This document shows, piece by piece, positions 38,062-47,159 of a stretch of 64,000 nucleotides of DNA. Each line of letters starts with the position of its first letter. Within the stretch, counting starts at the first letter, position 1. Where the stretch lies: NCBI GenBank assembly GCA_005518185.1, contig RKSN01000001.1:434501-498500 (forward strand), given 5' to 3'. This DNA is from Chakrabartia godavariana. Its GTDB lineage: Bacteria; Pseudomonadota; Alphaproteobacteria; Sphingomonadales; Sphingomonadaceae. Both the position numbers and the translations under genes were made by a program. The notes below the pieces were generated by a model, which saw only the letters and a program-made list of their open reading frames with translations, had not been told where the DNA came from and searched no databases.

Positions 38062-38637
38062 TTAACCCTGCCAGTGGCTGATGACGTCGGTCGGGATGGG
38101 GCGGGGCCGTTCCTCAAGCGCGCGGCTGGGGGAACCCATGAAGATGAACCCTGCAATTCGCTCGTCCGCTGTCCCAAAGGCGTCGCGCACGGCATCCGAA
38201 TAGGTGGGCCAGCCTGTCAGCCAGCCTCCGACAAAGCCCTGTGCATGGGCGGCGTTGAGCAGCTGCATACAGGCGGCGCCCACCGACAATTCCTGTTCCC
38301 ATAGCGGAATCTTGCTGGCCTTCGGGCTGGACAGGGCAACGACGAGCGCGGGCGCCTGATGCGCGAACTGTTCCATCGCTTCCAGCTCAAGGCGTCCGGC
38401 GTCGGGCTTTTCCCCGCGATAGGCCGCGACCAGCAGCGCGGCGAGCCGGTCCCGCTGGTCCGCACCGACCACCACAAAGCGCCAGGGGGCCAGCTTGCCA
38501 TGATCCGGCACGCGAGTGGCAGCGGCAAGGATGGCCTCCATCTGTGCTGCATCCGGCCCGGGGGCGACCATGTCGCGCGGCTTGCCCGACCGGCGGGAGA
38601 GAAGGAGGCTGAGCGGGGAGGAGGTGTCGTTGAACAT
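38062..38637 (-). CDS. nitroreductase family protein (YdjA-like)
   Basis: A 191-residue FMN-dependent nitroreductase-type protein: SPLSLLLSRRSGKPRDMVAP, ATRVPDHGKLAPWRFVVVGA, SVGAACMQLLNAAHAQGFVG and GFIFMGSPSRALEERPRP. It probably reduces quinones or nitro compounds. ATG 38637 is chosen. The frame stays open 37 codons upstream into a palindromic repeat, but that extension is proline-rich repeat sequence without homology. Confidence 0.9.
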   Translation of the reverse strand: MFNDTSSPLSLLLSRRSGKPRDMVAPGPDAAQMEAILAAATRVPDHGKLAPWRFVVVGADQRDRLAALLVAAYRGEKPDAGRLELEAMEQFAHQAPALVVALSSPKASKIPLWEQELSVGAACMQLLNAAHAQGFVGGWLTGWPTYSDAVRDAFGTADERIAGFIFMGSPSRALEERPRPIPTDVISHWQG

Positions 38638-38707
38638 GGTGTCGCCGCTATCAGGCGGGGGCGGGTGGGGCAAGGTGGCTGCCACGGCAGGCAACAACCA
38701 GACCGTT

Positions 38708-38787
38708 TGTCCTGAGCCTGTCGAAGGACAGCTTGTCCTGTTCACCACACCATGAAGAAGTACGGCCCTTCGACAAGCTCAGGGCAA
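38708..38787. repeat. palindromic intergenic element (GAGCCTGTCGA core)
   Basis: Inverted arms TGTCCTGAGCCTGTCGAAGG (from 38709) and CCCTTCGACAAGCTCAGGGC (ending 38785) belong to the same family as the two copies inside glyS. Arm stems are GTCCT/AGGAC and GCCCT/AGGGC. It lies between the nitroreductase start and the holin gene end, so it is in a leader or intercistronic region. Confidence 0.87.
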
Positions 38788-38817
38788 GCGGAGAATTCAA
38801 TCTGACTTGCGCGATGC

Positions 38818-39231
38818 CTACTGATCCGTCCCCTTCGCCTTCCCCCATTGGCGCGCAACGGTGTAGCCGAGATAGCCCGTGCCAAAGAGCGTCCAGAGCG
38901 GCTCCGGGATGCCGCCGAGATAGGCGTTCATGCCCGCTGCGATATTCTTTGCGAGCTCAGGCTGGGTGGCGGCGATGAGGCCCATGGGGATCGCCCAGAG
39001 GATGATCGCGTACATGACATAGAGGAAGCTGGGCCGCGCGCGGCTGGTCCACGGGTCGGGGGAGGCTGCCTCCGCGATGATCGCCGACATCTGCACGCGA
39101 ACGGCCTCAAGCTCCTGCGATCCCTGCAATTTCAGGAGCTCGAGCTTGGCCGCGTCACGGGCACGTGGATCGGGAATGATCTTGTCGATCAGCTTGGACA
39201 AAGGCGCAATCAGCCCGTCGAGAAGGGACAT
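38818..39231 (-). CDS. GTA-type 3TM holin family protein
   Basis: A 137-residue protein with an amphipathic N-terminus (LIAPLSKLIDKIIPDPRARD), an EAASPDPWTSRARPSF segment, then hydrophobic helices (LYVMYAIILWAIPMGLIAA, PEPLWTLFGTGYLGYTVA). This matches the holin family with three TM segments associated with gene-transfer-agent or phage release. No capsid, lysin or other phage genes flank it, so it is an orphan. Palindromic repeats lie on both sides. Confidence 0.78.
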   Translation of the reverse strand: MSLLDGLIAPLSKLIDKIIPDPRARDAAKLELLKLQGSQELEAVRVQMSAIIAEAASPDPWTSRARPSFLYVMYAIILWAIPMGLIAATQPELAKNIAAGMNAYLGGIPEPLWTLFGTGYLGYTVARQWGKAKGTDQ

Positions 39232-39321
39232 GGCAACGACTCCGAATCTGGGGGAAGGATCCGGATGTAACCAAATAGGTTCAAATAGTCAAGCAGAAAT
39301 ATCCCAAAATCCTCCACCTCT

Positions 39322-39393
39322 CCGTTCGTCCCGAGCGAAGTCGAGGGACGCAAGCACCGCGTCGGGTGTCTCGACTTCGCTCGACACGAACGG
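39322..39393. repeat. palindromic intergenic element (GAGCGAAGTCGA core)
   Basis: A 72-bp element with outer CCGTTCG/CGAACGG and inner arms GTCCCGAGCGAAGTCGAGGG and TGTCTCGACTTCGCTCGACA. Each arm is self-complementary at its ends (GTCCC/GGGAC and GTGTC/GACAC). It sits in the 186-bp gap between the end of the DUF885 gene and the start of the holin gene; nothing else is seen in that gap. Confidence 0.87.
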
Positions 39394-39417
39394 ACATGAA
39401 ATTAGGTCTGTCGCAGC

Positions 39418-41166
39418 CTAACCCCGCGCCTTTTCCTCCGCGATCCAGCGGTCAATCGCCTGTTCCAGCACGTCGAGCGGCACTGCGCCCTGCGCCAGCA
39501 CGGCGTCGTGGAAGCGCCGCAGATCGAACTTCGGGCCAAGCGCGGCGGTGGCCTTGGCGCGCAGTTCGCGCAGCTTGATCTCGCCGATCTTGTATCCCAG
39601 CGCCTGACCCGGCCAGGAAATGTAGCGGTTGACCTCCGCCTCGATATTGGCGGCGGAAAGCGCGCTGTTGTCGGTCATGAACTTCACCGCCTGCGCCTTG
39701 GTCCAGCCCTTGGCGTGCATCCCCGTGTCAACGACCAGACGGCAGGCGCGCCACATCTCATAGGACAGGCGGCCCATCATCTTTTCGGGCGTGTCGTACA
39801 GCCCCATCTCCTCGCCCAGATATTCGGAATAGAGGCCCCAGCCTTCGCCATAGGCGGTGAACCAGGCGGCGTGCTTGCGGAAATCGGGCATGTCGATTTC
39901 CTGCTGGAGCGCGCCTTGCAAATGGTGGCCGGGCACGGCCTCATGTGCGGTCAGCGCGGGCAGCTCGTAGATCGGCCGCTGGTCGAGCTTTGACGTATTG
40001 ACGTAGTAATTCCCGGCGATCCCCGAAGCCAGCGAACCGGGGCTGTAATAGGCGGTGGTCGTCGTTTCCGCCGTTTCCTTGGGAATTTCCTTCAGGCCGT
40101 AGGTCAGGCGGGGGAGCTTCCCGAAATATTGGGGCAGCTTGCCGTCGATCAGCTTGGCCTGCCGTGCGGCGGCCTGCATCAGCTCTTCCGGGGTTTTCGC
40201 GTAGTATTTCGGGTCGCTGCGCAGCTTGGCGATGAAGCTCAGCCGGTCCGGGTAGCCGGCGTCCTTTGCGACCTTGTCCATTCGGGCGAGGATGCGCGCG
40301 ACCTCCTTCAGGCCGATCTCATGGATCTGATCCGGGGTCAGATCGGTCGTCGTGTGCGACCGCGCCTGAAAGGCGTAAAATTCCTTGCCGCCCGGCTGGG
40401 AGGAAATGCCGACCTTGGCGGCGCATTTCGGCTTGTAGTCCTTTACGTAAAAGTCGGCGAACTGCCGGTATCCGGGCACGAGGACGTCGCGGATCAGGCG
40501 CAGCCCCTCCGCCTTCATCGCCGCCCAGTCGGCATCGCTCACATCATTGGGCTTGGCGCGGGTGAAGGGCTCGTAAAAGCGCGTATCCTCGGGCTTGCCC
40601 TCGATGGCGCCCGTGATGGTCGTCTCAAACCCGTTCATCGCGTCGCAGGGCTGGACGAAGCCCTTCTTGATGGCCTCACGCGTGATCGAGATGATGTCCG
40701 CGTTGACCTTGGGGAACTGGGTGAGGCGGGCCAGATAGCTGCGATAATCCGCTGCAGTGTAGAGCGGGACGTAGGAGCCCATGTCGGCCAGTCCCTGATA
40801 GGGGCTGGCATAGGTCGTGAACAGCATCAGCCGCTGGCCGAAGCGGTTGCCCTGCACCTGTTCGGACAGGATGCGGGCCAGCACGCCCTTGTTCGCCCGT
40901 TCGGCATCGTTGAGCCCCGTATCCGGAATCGCGTTCAGCCGGTCGAGCAGCGTCTGCGCCTCGGCCGCCGCCTTGTCGCGTGCGGCGAGGCTGTAATCGG
41001 GCAGCTTGTCGTCATAATCACGCACGCCAAGCGCGGTGGCCGTTGTCGGGTTCTCCTTCAGGAACCACGCCCAATGATCGTTGATCACCGACTTCAGGTC
41101 ATCCGAAGGGGCGGCAAGCGCGGGCGTTGAAACGGACAGCAGCAGGGCAAGAGCGAGAGTGCGCAT
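39418..41166 (-). CDS. DUF885 family metallopeptidase-like protein, exported
   Basis: A 582-residue DUF885 protein with a signal peptide (LALALLLSVSTPALA). The zinc-site motif is ALTAHEAVPGHHLQGALQQE (HExxxxHH-like), and the late block GWGLYSEYLGEEMGLYD is typical. Family members are regarded as zinc-dependent peptidases. Periplasmic location is inferred. It is divergent, across 112 bp, from a prolyl oligopeptidase gene with which it may share a peptide-scavenging role. Confidence 0.9.
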   Translation of the reverse strand: MRTLALALLLSVSTPALAAPSDDLKSVINDHWAWFLKENPTTATALGVRDYDDKLPDYSLAARDKAAAEAQTLLDRLNAIPDTGLNDAERANKGVLARILSEQVQGNRFGQRLMLFTTYASPYQGLADMGSYVPLYTAADYRSYLARLTQFPKVNADIISITREAIKKGFVQPCDAMNGFETTITGAIEGKPEDTRFYEPFTRAKPNDVSDADWAAMKAEGLRLIRDVLVPGYRQFADFYVKDYKPKCAAKVGISSQPGGKEFYAFQARSHTTTDLTPDQIHEIGLKEVARILARMDKVAKDAGYPDRLSFIAKLRSDPKYYAKTPEELMQAAARQAKLIDGKLPQYFGKLPRLTYGLKEIPKETAETTTTAYYSPGSLASGIAGNYYVNTSKLDQRPIYELPALTAHEAVPGHHLQGALQQEIDMPDFRKHAAWFTAYGEGWGLYSEYLGEEMGLYDTPEKMMGRLSYEMWRACRLVVDTGMHAKGWTKAQAVKFMTDNSALSAANIEAEVNRYISWPGQALGYKIGEIKLRELRAKATAALGPKFDLRRFHDAVLAQGAVPLDVLEQAIDRWIAEEKARG

Positions 41167-41278
41167 AAGGGTCTCCTTTGCGGTGCAACTTCGACCAAAG
41201 CGCGCGCGCTTGCAATGGGCCGCCTGCCGCCTTTAAACGCTCCCCAAAATACCGACAGGATTTGAGGAGCTTTCGCCG

Positions 41279-43426
41279 ATGCGGCGCATTTCTGTGATGT
41301 TGATGTCGCTGCTGGCGACGACCGCGACGGCGGGTACCGTCCCCGGACAGCCCAAGCCCGATTATCCGCACACGCGCAGCGAAGATCTGGTCGAAACCCA
41401 GTTCGGGGAGCCTATCGCCGATCCCTATCGCTGGCTGGAAAACGATGTCCGCAACGATGCCGAGGTGCGGACCTGGGTCGATCAGCAGAACAGGCTGACC
41501 GCATCCTATCTGCAGACACTGCCCGGACGGGAGATTTTCGCGGCGCGGCTGAAGCAGCTGTTCAACTTCCAGCGCATGGGCACGCCGCGCAAGGCGGGGG
41601 AGAACTATTTCTACACCCGCAATGACGGTCTGCAGAACCAGTCGGTGCTGATGGTCCAGACGGGCATGGGTGGGACGCCGCGCCTCCTCATTGATCCGAA
41701 CGCCTGGGCCAAGGACGGCGCGACCGCGCTCGCCGAATGGCAGCCTTCCTCTGACGGACGCTATCTTGCCTATGCGGTGCAGGATGGCGGGACCGACTGG
41801 CGCACGCTGCGCGTCATCGATGTGGCGACAGGGGCGACGCTGGACGATGAGATCAAATGGGTCAAATTCTCCGACATCGCCTGGACCAAGGATGGTGCCG
41901 GATTTTTCTATTCGCGCTTTGCCGAACCGCAAAAGGGCGCGGCCTTCCAGTCGCTCAACACCAATCAGCAGGTCTGGTACCATAAGGTCGGCACCCGTCA
42001 GGCCGAGGACCGGCTGATCTACCAGACGACTGACCGCCCGCTTCTGGGGCATTCGGCGCAGGTGACCGATGACGGTCGCTACGTCCTCATCACGTCGTCA
42101 GGCGGCACCGATGAACGCTATGAGCTGACCGTCGGCAAGATCGACCAAAAGCACGGCGCGCAAAAGCCGATCCGTTTCAAGACACTGGTGCCGGGCCTTC
42201 AATATGACTGGCAGCTGGCCGGATCGGTTGGCTCCACCTTCTATTTCCGCACAACGCGCGGCGCGCCCAAGGGGCAGATTGTGACGCTGGATGCAGACCG
42301 CCCTGAGCGGGCGCCGCAGACGCTGCTCGCGCAGACCGACGACGCCATGGTCGGCGCGTCGCTCGTGGGGCGCCGCCTGATCGTCGCCTATCTTGGTGAT
42401 GCGCGCTCCGAGGCTGAACTGCGGGAACTCGACGGCCGCTTCGTCGCGAAGATTACCTTGCCCTCAATCGGGACAGCGGCGGGCTTTGGCGGTGCGGGCG
42501 GTGATCCGGAGACGTTCTACACCTTCTCCAGCTTCGCGGTCCCGCCCTCGGTCTACCGCTACAATACCGAGACGGCAAAGGCGGAGCTGTTCTTCCAGCC
42601 CAAGGTCGCGTTCACGCCCGATGATTATGTGACCGATCAGGTTTTCTATACGACGAAGGACGGCACGCGCATCCCGATGTACATCGTGAAGCGCAAGGAT
42701 ACGCCCTCGGGCGCGCCGACGATCCTCTACGGCTATGGCGGGTTCAACATTTCACAGACGCCCAATTTCAACCCGACGCGTCTTGCGTGGCTGGAACAGG
42801 GCGGGGTGCTCGCCGTCGCCAACCTGCGGGGCGGGGGCGAATATGGGAAGGACTGGCACGATGCCGGGCGCCTGGCCCGCAAGCAGAACGTGTTCGACGA
42901 TTTCATCGCCGCGGGCGAATACCTGATCGACACCAACATCTCGGCCAAGGGCAAGCTGGCAATCGAAGGTCGGTCCAATGGTGGGCTGCTCGTCGGCGCT
43001 GTCGTCAACCAGCGGCCCGATCTGTTCGCCGCGGCCATCCCGGCCGTGGGCGTCATGGACATGCTGCGTTTCAACCGCTTCACCGCGGGTCGTTACTGGG
43101 TCGATGACTATGGCGATCCGGCTAAGGAGGCGGATTTCAAGGTCCTGCGGGCCTATTCGCCCTATCACAACATCACCCCCGGGAAGGACTATCCCGCGAT
43201 CCTTGTGACGACAGCCGACACCGATGACCGCGTCGTGCCGGGCCACAGCTTCAAATATACGGCGAAGCTGCAGGCATCGGACATCGGGACGAAGCCGCAC
43301 CTCATCCGCATCGAAACGCGTGCCGGACATGGCTCGGGCAAGCCCACCGACAAGATCATTTCGGAAACGGCGGACCTCTGGTCCTTCGTCGCCAAATGGA
43401 CGGGGCTGGAGGTACACCAGCGCTAG
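41279..43426 (+). CDS. prolyl oligopeptidase family serine peptidase (S9A)
   Basis: A 715-residue S9A peptidase: an N-terminal beta-propeller region (PYRWLENDVRNDAEVRTWVD) and a C-terminal alpha/beta hydrolase with the nucleophile in AIEGRSNGGLLVGAVVNQRP (Ser at about residue 566), Asp in TADTDDRVVPGHSFKYTAKL and His in TRAGHGSGKPTDK. A short signal-like N-terminus (SVMLMSLLATTATA) suggests export. It cleaves short proline-containing peptides. Confidence 0.94.
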   Translation: MRRISVMLMSLLATTATAGTVPGQPKPDYPHTRSEDLVETQFGEPIADPYRWLENDVRNDAEVRTWVDQQNRLTASYLQTLPGREIFAARLKQLFNFQRMGTPRKAGENYFYTRNDGLQNQSVLMVQTGMGGTPRLLIDPNAWAKDGATALAEWQPSSDGRYLAYAVQDGGTDWRTLRVIDVATGATLDDEIKWVKFSDIAWTKDGAGFFYSRFAEPQKGAAFQSLNTNQQVWYHKVGTRQAEDRLIYQTTDRPLLGHSAQVTDDGRYVLITSSGGTDERYELTVGKIDQKHGAQKPIRFKTLVPGLQYDWQLAGSVGSTFYFRTTRGAPKGQIVTLDADRPERAPQTLLAQTDDAMVGASLVGRRLIVAYLGDARSEAELRELDGRFVAKITLPSIGTAAGFGGAGGDPETFYTFSSFAVPPSVYRYNTETAKAELFFQPKVAFTPDDYVTDQVFYTTKDGTRIPMYIVKRKDTPSGAPTILYGYGGFNISQTPNFNPTRLAWLEQGGVLAVANLRGGGEYGKDWHDAGRLARKQNVFDDFIAAGEYLIDTNISAKGKLAIEGRSNGGLLVGAVVNQRPDLFAAAIPAVGVMDMLRFNRFTAGRYWVDDYGDPAKEADFKVLRAYSPYHNITPGKDYPAILVTTADTDDRVVPGHSFKYTAKLQASDIGTKPHLIRIETRAGHGSGKPTDKIISETADLWSFVAKWTGLEVHQR

Positions 43427-43476
43427 GTTGCGGTTGCCCGTTCGGCTTGAAGGCTCTGTTGTGGGGCGGAAATAGT

Positions 43477-43510
43477 TCCTGAACCTGTCCCTACAAAATG
43501 GTTCAGGGAC
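43477..43510. repeat. short inverted repeat downstream of the oligopeptidase gene
   Basis: CCTGAACC (43478-43485) pairs with GGTTCAGG (43500-43507) around a 14-nt loop. An alternative pairing GTCCCT/AGGGAC overlaps it. It lies 50 bp after the peptidase stop and could act as a transcription terminator or be another repeat; there is no T-run. Confidence 0.5.
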
Positions 43511-43580
43511 GTGTCATCGCGCGAGTCGGATAGTCGCCCTTGCCGACGCGTTCTTATCGGCAAGGTGATGGAGACGAACC

Positions 43581-44150
43581 ATGAAGATGCTTTCAAAGGC
43601 CGCGCTGATGGCGACGACAGGGGCCATGCTGGTGACGGCGCTGCCGGCCGACGCCCGGTCCTATCGCCGCCACAATGACGGCATTGACGCAGGCGATGTC
43701 ATCGCTGGCGCGCTGATCATCGGCGGGATCGCTGCGGTGGCGTCGGCCGCGTCGCGGGACCGCTATGACGATCGCTATCGTGACCGTCGCTGGGACGACC
43801 GCCGCTATGACGACGATTATGGCTATGATGACAGCGGCTATTCGAGCCGCGCTGCGGTGGAACAGTGCGTCCGGGCTGCCCGTAATGAAGCCAGTCGCTA
43901 TGGCGGCTGGGCGCGGGTGACCGACATCACGCAGATCGATCGCGTCCGCGGTGGCTATGAGGTGCGTGGCCGCGTCGTTGTTGAGGATCGCGGCTATCGC
44001 AACCGCAACTGGGGCAATGGCTGGGACCGCAATGACCGCTGGGGCTATCGCTATGACCGTTATGGCGACGGCTATGACAAGGGCCGCTTCAGCTGCGTGA
44101 CGCGCTATGGCCGCGTCGATGACGTCGATCTGTCGGGCCTGCGTGGCTAG
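43581..44150 (+). CDS. exported Tyr/Asp/Arg-rich hypothetical protein
   Basis: A 189-residue protein with a signal peptide ([18 protein letters not shown]), a glycine/alanine hydrophobic stretch ([19 protein letters not shown]), a charged low-complexity run of Arg/Asp/Tyr (about residues 58-90), a conserved-looking middle ([20 protein letters not shown]) with cysteines, and a Tyr/Arg/Gly-rich tail. Proteins of this kind recur in sphingomonads as hypothetical envelope proteins. Function is unknown. Confidence 0.8.
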   Translation: MKMLSKAALMATTGAMLVTALPADARSYRRHNDGIDAGDVIAGALIIGGIAAVASAASRDRYDDRYRDRRWDDRRYDDDYGYDDSGYSSRAAVEQCVRAARNEASRYGGWARVTDITQIDRVRGGYEVRGRVVVEDRGYRNRNWGNGWDRNDRWGYRYDRYGDGYDKGRFSCVTRYGRVDDVDLSGLRG

Positions 44151-44159
44151 ACAGGCAAG

Positions 44160-44184
44160 GGACCGGTTCCGCAAGGGCCGGTCC
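44160..44184 (+). terminator. hairpin after the Tyr/Asp/Arg-rich gene
   Basis: A 7-bp perfect stem GGACCGG/CCGGTCC with an 11-nt loop, 10 bp after the upstream stop codon and 60 bp before guaA. It has the position of a terminator but is followed by TCCTCC rather than a T-run, so the call is tentative. Confidence 0.5.
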
Positions 44185-44242
44185 TCCTGCATTTGGAACC
44201 GATGAACTGGACAGCGGGCGGCGCGCTCTTTATCGGCCCGTC

Positions 44243-45802
44243 ATGACCGTCCAGCCCTCCGATTCCATCCTCATCGTCGATTTCGGCAGCCAGGTGACCC
44301 AGCTGATCGCGCGCCGCGTGCGCGAAGCGGGCGTCTATTCCGAAATCGCCCCCTTCAACTCTGCCGAAGCGGCCTTTGCCCGGATGAAGCCCAAGGGCAT
44401 CATCCTGTCGGGCGGCCCGGCCTCGGTTCCGGTCGAAGGCTCCCCGCGCGCGCCGGAGGCGATGTTCGATGCGGGCATCCCCATTCTCGGCATCTGCTAC
44501 GGCCAGCAGACGATGTCGCATCAGCTGGGCGGCACGGTTGAGCCCGGCGACAGCGGTGAGTTCGGCCGCGCCTTCATCGATATTTCAGAAGACTGCGCGC
44601 TGTTTGAAGGCCTTTGGGAAAAGGGCTCCCGCCATCAGGTGTGGATGAGCCATGGCGACAAGGTGACCGCCTTTGCGCCCGGTTTCCGCGTCGTTGCGAC
44701 GACCGAGGGCGCGCCCTTCGCCGTGATCGCCGATGACGAACGCCGCTTCTACGGCACGCAGTTCCACCCGGAGGTCGTGCATACGCCCGACGGGGCGAAG
44801 CTCATTTCCAACTTCGTTCACAAGGTCTGCGGCCTGAAGGGCGACTGGACCATGGCGGAATTCCGCGCGACCAAGGTCGCCGAAATCCGTGCCCAAGTGG
44901 GCGACGGGCGCGTGATCTGCGGCCTGTCCGGCGGCGTTGACAGCTCGGTCGCGGCGATCCTTATCCATGAGGCGATTGGCGACCAGCTGACCTGCGTCTT
45001 TGTCGACCACGGCCTGCTCCGCATGAACGAACGCACGCAGGTTGAGGAGCTGTTCCGCGAACATTACCATATTCCACTCGTCGTCGTGGATGCCGAAGCA
45101 CGGTTCATGGCGGGACTGGCGGGCGTCACCGATCCCGAAAAGAAGCGCAAGTTCATCGGTGCCGAGTTCATCAACGTGTTCGAGGAAGAAGCCAAGAAGA
45201 TCGGCGGCGCCGATTTCCTGGCGCAGGGCACGCTCTATCCCGACGTGATCGAGTCGGTGTCGTTCACAGGTGGTCCGTCCGTCACGATCAAGAGCCACCA
45301 CAATGTGGGCGGCCTGCCCGAGCGCATGAACATGAAGCTCGTCGAGCCGCTGCGCGAACTCTTCAAGGATGAAGTCCGCGCGCTGGGGCGGGAACTTGGC
45401 TTGCCCGACGTCTTTGTCGGCCGCCATCCGTTCCCGGGGCCGGGCCTTGCCATCCGCATTCCGGGTGAAGTCACCAAGGAGCGCTGCGATATCCTGCGCA
45501 AGGCGGACGCCGCCTATCTCGAGGAAATCCGCACTGCGGGCCTCTATGACGCGATCTGGCAGGCCTTTGCCGTGCTGCTCCCCGTCCGCACCGTGGGCGT
45601 GATGGGCGATGGTCGCACCTATGACAGCGTCTGCGCGCTTCGCGCCGTCACCTCCACCGACGGGATGACGGCAGACGTCTACCCGTTTGACAGCGCCTTC
45701 CTGAGCCGTGTGGCGACGCGCATCGTCAACGAAGTGAAGGGTATCAACCGCGTGGTGTATGACTATACGTCAAAGCCGCCGGGCACGATCGAGTGGGAGT
45801 AG
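44243..45802 (+). CDS. guaA: GMP synthase (glutamine-hydrolysing)
   Basis: A 519-residue GuaA. The class I glutamine amidotransferase domain has the triad Cys85 ([12 protein letters not shown]), His175 and Glu177 ([10 protein letters not shown]). The ATP-pyrophosphatase domain has [16 protein letters not shown], and the dimerisation domain ends [17 protein letters not shown]. It converts XMP to GMP. The last codons (ATC GAG TGG GAG TAG) form the left boundary of an integrated element; the same codons recur at 50138. The ancestral stop was therefore probably TAA rather than TAG. Confidence 0.97.
   Translation: MTVQPSDSILIVDFGSQVTQLIARRVREAGVYSEIAPFNSAEAAFARMKPKGIILSGGPASVPVEGSPRAPEAMFDAGIPILGICYGQQTMSHQLGGTVEPGDSGEFGRAFIDISEDCALFEGLWEKGSRHQVWMSHGDKVTAFAPGFRVVATTEGAPFAVIADDERRFYGTQFHPEVVHTPDGAKLISNFVHKVCGLKGDWTMAEFRATKVAEIRAQVGDGRVICGLSGGVDSSVAAILIHEAIGDQLTCVFVDHGLLRMNERTQVEELFREHYHIPLVVVDAEARFMAGLAGVTDPEKKRKFIGAEFINVFEEEAKKIGGADFLAQGTLYPDVIESVSFTGGPSVTIKSHHNVGGLPERMNMKLVEPLRELFKDEVRALGRELGLPDVFVGRHPFPGPGLAIRIPGEVTKERCDILRKADAAYLEEIRTAGLYDAIWQAFAVLLPVRTVGVMGDGRTYDSVCALRAVTSTDGMTADVYPFDSAFLSRVATRIVNEVKGINRVVYDYTSKPPGTIEWE
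45788..45801 (+). other. left attachment site in guaA (attL core)
   Basis: ATCGAGTGGGAGTA covers the last guaA codons Ile-Glu-Trp-Glu and the first two bases of the stop. It matches 13 of 14 bases with the copy at 50138-50151. Integration here leaves the GuaA protein sequence unchanged. Confidence 0.88.
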
Positions 45803-45817
45803 TTCATCTTCCAAAAG

Positions 45818-45832
45818 TGACGCATTTCTGAG
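45818..45832 (+). repeat. subterminal inverted repeat, left copy
   Basis: TGACGCATTTCTGAG, starting 17 bases after the attL core. It pairs as an inverted repeat, with two central mismatches, with 50105-50119 at the other end. This symmetric placement suggests a recombinase or accessory-factor binding site. Confidence 0.7.
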
Positions 45833-45849
45833 GTTTTTAAGTTTCACAT

Positions 45850-45927
45850 AACTTTCACACCGCAGAAAAAAGCGTTGCCCTTCAGTGCCACCCCACATAA
45901 AGTTGCACACGAACTTTCACACTGCGG
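45850..45927 (+). repeat. direct repeats AACTTTCACACYGCRG upstream of the integrase remnant
   Basis: AACTTTCACACCGCAG at 45850-45865 and AACTTTCACACTGCGG at 45912-45927 are the same 16-mer with two transitions, 62 bp apart. A degenerate copy (AACCTTCACATC) lies at 50071 near the other end. They could be arm-type sites for the integrase. This 181-bp gap between guaA and the integrase remnant holds no gene. Confidence 0.65.
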
Positions 45928-45983
45928 ACGCTATTGCGTTTCATAGGGTATGTGAGTTCTAAGGTGCAGCTTGGGGGGCGCTG

Positions 45984-46544
45984 ATGGTCTCAAAGAAGAA
46001 ACGCTTTGCTGATGATGAGATCCCTGTCTTCAATGACGGGTGCATCTACAAGCGCGGAGACTACTGGCACTTTCGTCTCTGGCTCCGCGATGAAAACAAG
46101 TATGCTCGGAAAAGCCTCAACACCACGAACCGTTCAACAGCGATTGAGCGTGGCGAAGCGTTCTACCTTGAGCTTCGTGCCAATCAGCAAATCGGCAAAA
46201 AATACTTCTCACTGACAGCTAAGGAAGGCGTCAGGCTCTATCTTGAGCATCGTGAGAAGGACATAGCGGTACGATCAATCGTGAAAGGTCGGCACGGCAC
46301 GATCACAACGCATCTGAATCACTGGCTGGATTTCATAGGTCGTGACACGAAACTGAAGGACTTAGGTCGCACAGCTTGCGAAAGCTATTTCAGTGAACGA
46401 ATGGCGAGAGCGAAGCGAGAGCTATCTTTTCGCTGTTCAGAGGGAGTGACGAGGACAATGCGTTCGGCGCAAAGCCACAAGCCATCAGCCCACCTCAGAA
46501 TGACCCGCAAATTCGTTGGACAACAATTGCCATCGCCGCACTAG
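45984..46544 (+). pseudogene. tyrosine-recombinase (phage-type integrase) fragment
   Basis: 186 codons. The first ~145 residues read as the N-terminal arm-binding part (DGCIYKRGDYWHFRLWLRDE) and SAM-like core-binding domain (HLNHWLDFIGRDTKLKDLG, ESYFSERMARAKRE) of a tyrosine recombinase. After residue ~148 the sequence changes to unrelated residues and ends. The whole catalytic domain with its R-H-R-Y residues is missing. The break coincides with an open frame of another gene starting near 46400, which points to a deletion. Position next to attL fits the element's original integrase. Confidence 0.82.
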
Positions 46545-47122
46545 GGCTTCCATACTTCGCATATCTTGGGTTTTTTAATGATCGGGTCTGGGTGGGCAGA
46601 TCGGACTATGTGGAGATGCCAGACACTTTCACGGATGCTCCTGGCCGCTCATTCATGCATTGCTGGGGCTTCAAAGGGATTGGCGCATACTGGAACGATG
46701 AGAAAGACCGCAAAAACAGCCTCGTAACCTTTGATAATGGTTTTACTAGAGACGGATACGGCGATGGCGTCTTTGCACTCTATATTGATGCGCAAGGGGC
46801 GATAGATATAGTCAGCAATGGGAAAAATGCTGTCTCATACAAGAAAGATGGATTTGAAATTGCTCTGAACAACCCAAACAACATCAACTTTCAAGTTTAC
46901 GGATGGGACAAGTCTCCGTCGGCCAAGAATTTTATGGTCACGGCGTCTGCCTACAATCCCGCTGACTCTCTTCAGAATGAAACCGTTCTATCGTTCATCA
47001 AAGACGATGATTTCAAAGGCTACAAAGCCATACTCACACGAAATCTCATCAGGGGATCGGGCGGCATGGTGGGGCCGTATGTCAGCGGGCAGGTCATGAT
47101 AGGCAACTGCATGGCCCAGTAA
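46399..47122 (+). pseudogene. 5'-truncated hypothetical membrane protein gene
   Basis: An open frame from just after a stop near 46398 to 47122 with no ATG in its first 190 bases. It reads GSDEDNAFGAKPQAISPPQN, a hydrophobic helix TIAIAALGLPYFAYLGFF, then a soluble domain (YVEMPDTFTDAPGRSFMHCW, FTRDGYGDGVFALYIDAQGA). A GTG at 46592 could start a shorter 176-residue version, but it has no good ribosome-binding site and would cut the protein after its TM helix. The gene probably lost its start in the deletion that also truncated the integrase. I do not recognise the family. Confidence 0.55.
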
Positions 47123-47159
47123 GCGGGCTGCGTTTATCTTTAATTGGCGGGGGAATGTG

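Noticed and set aside
38638-38748. N-terminal extension of the nitroreductase gene
   Set aside because: The extra 37 codons come from the palindromic repeat and a proline-rich stretch; homology starts at ATG 38637.
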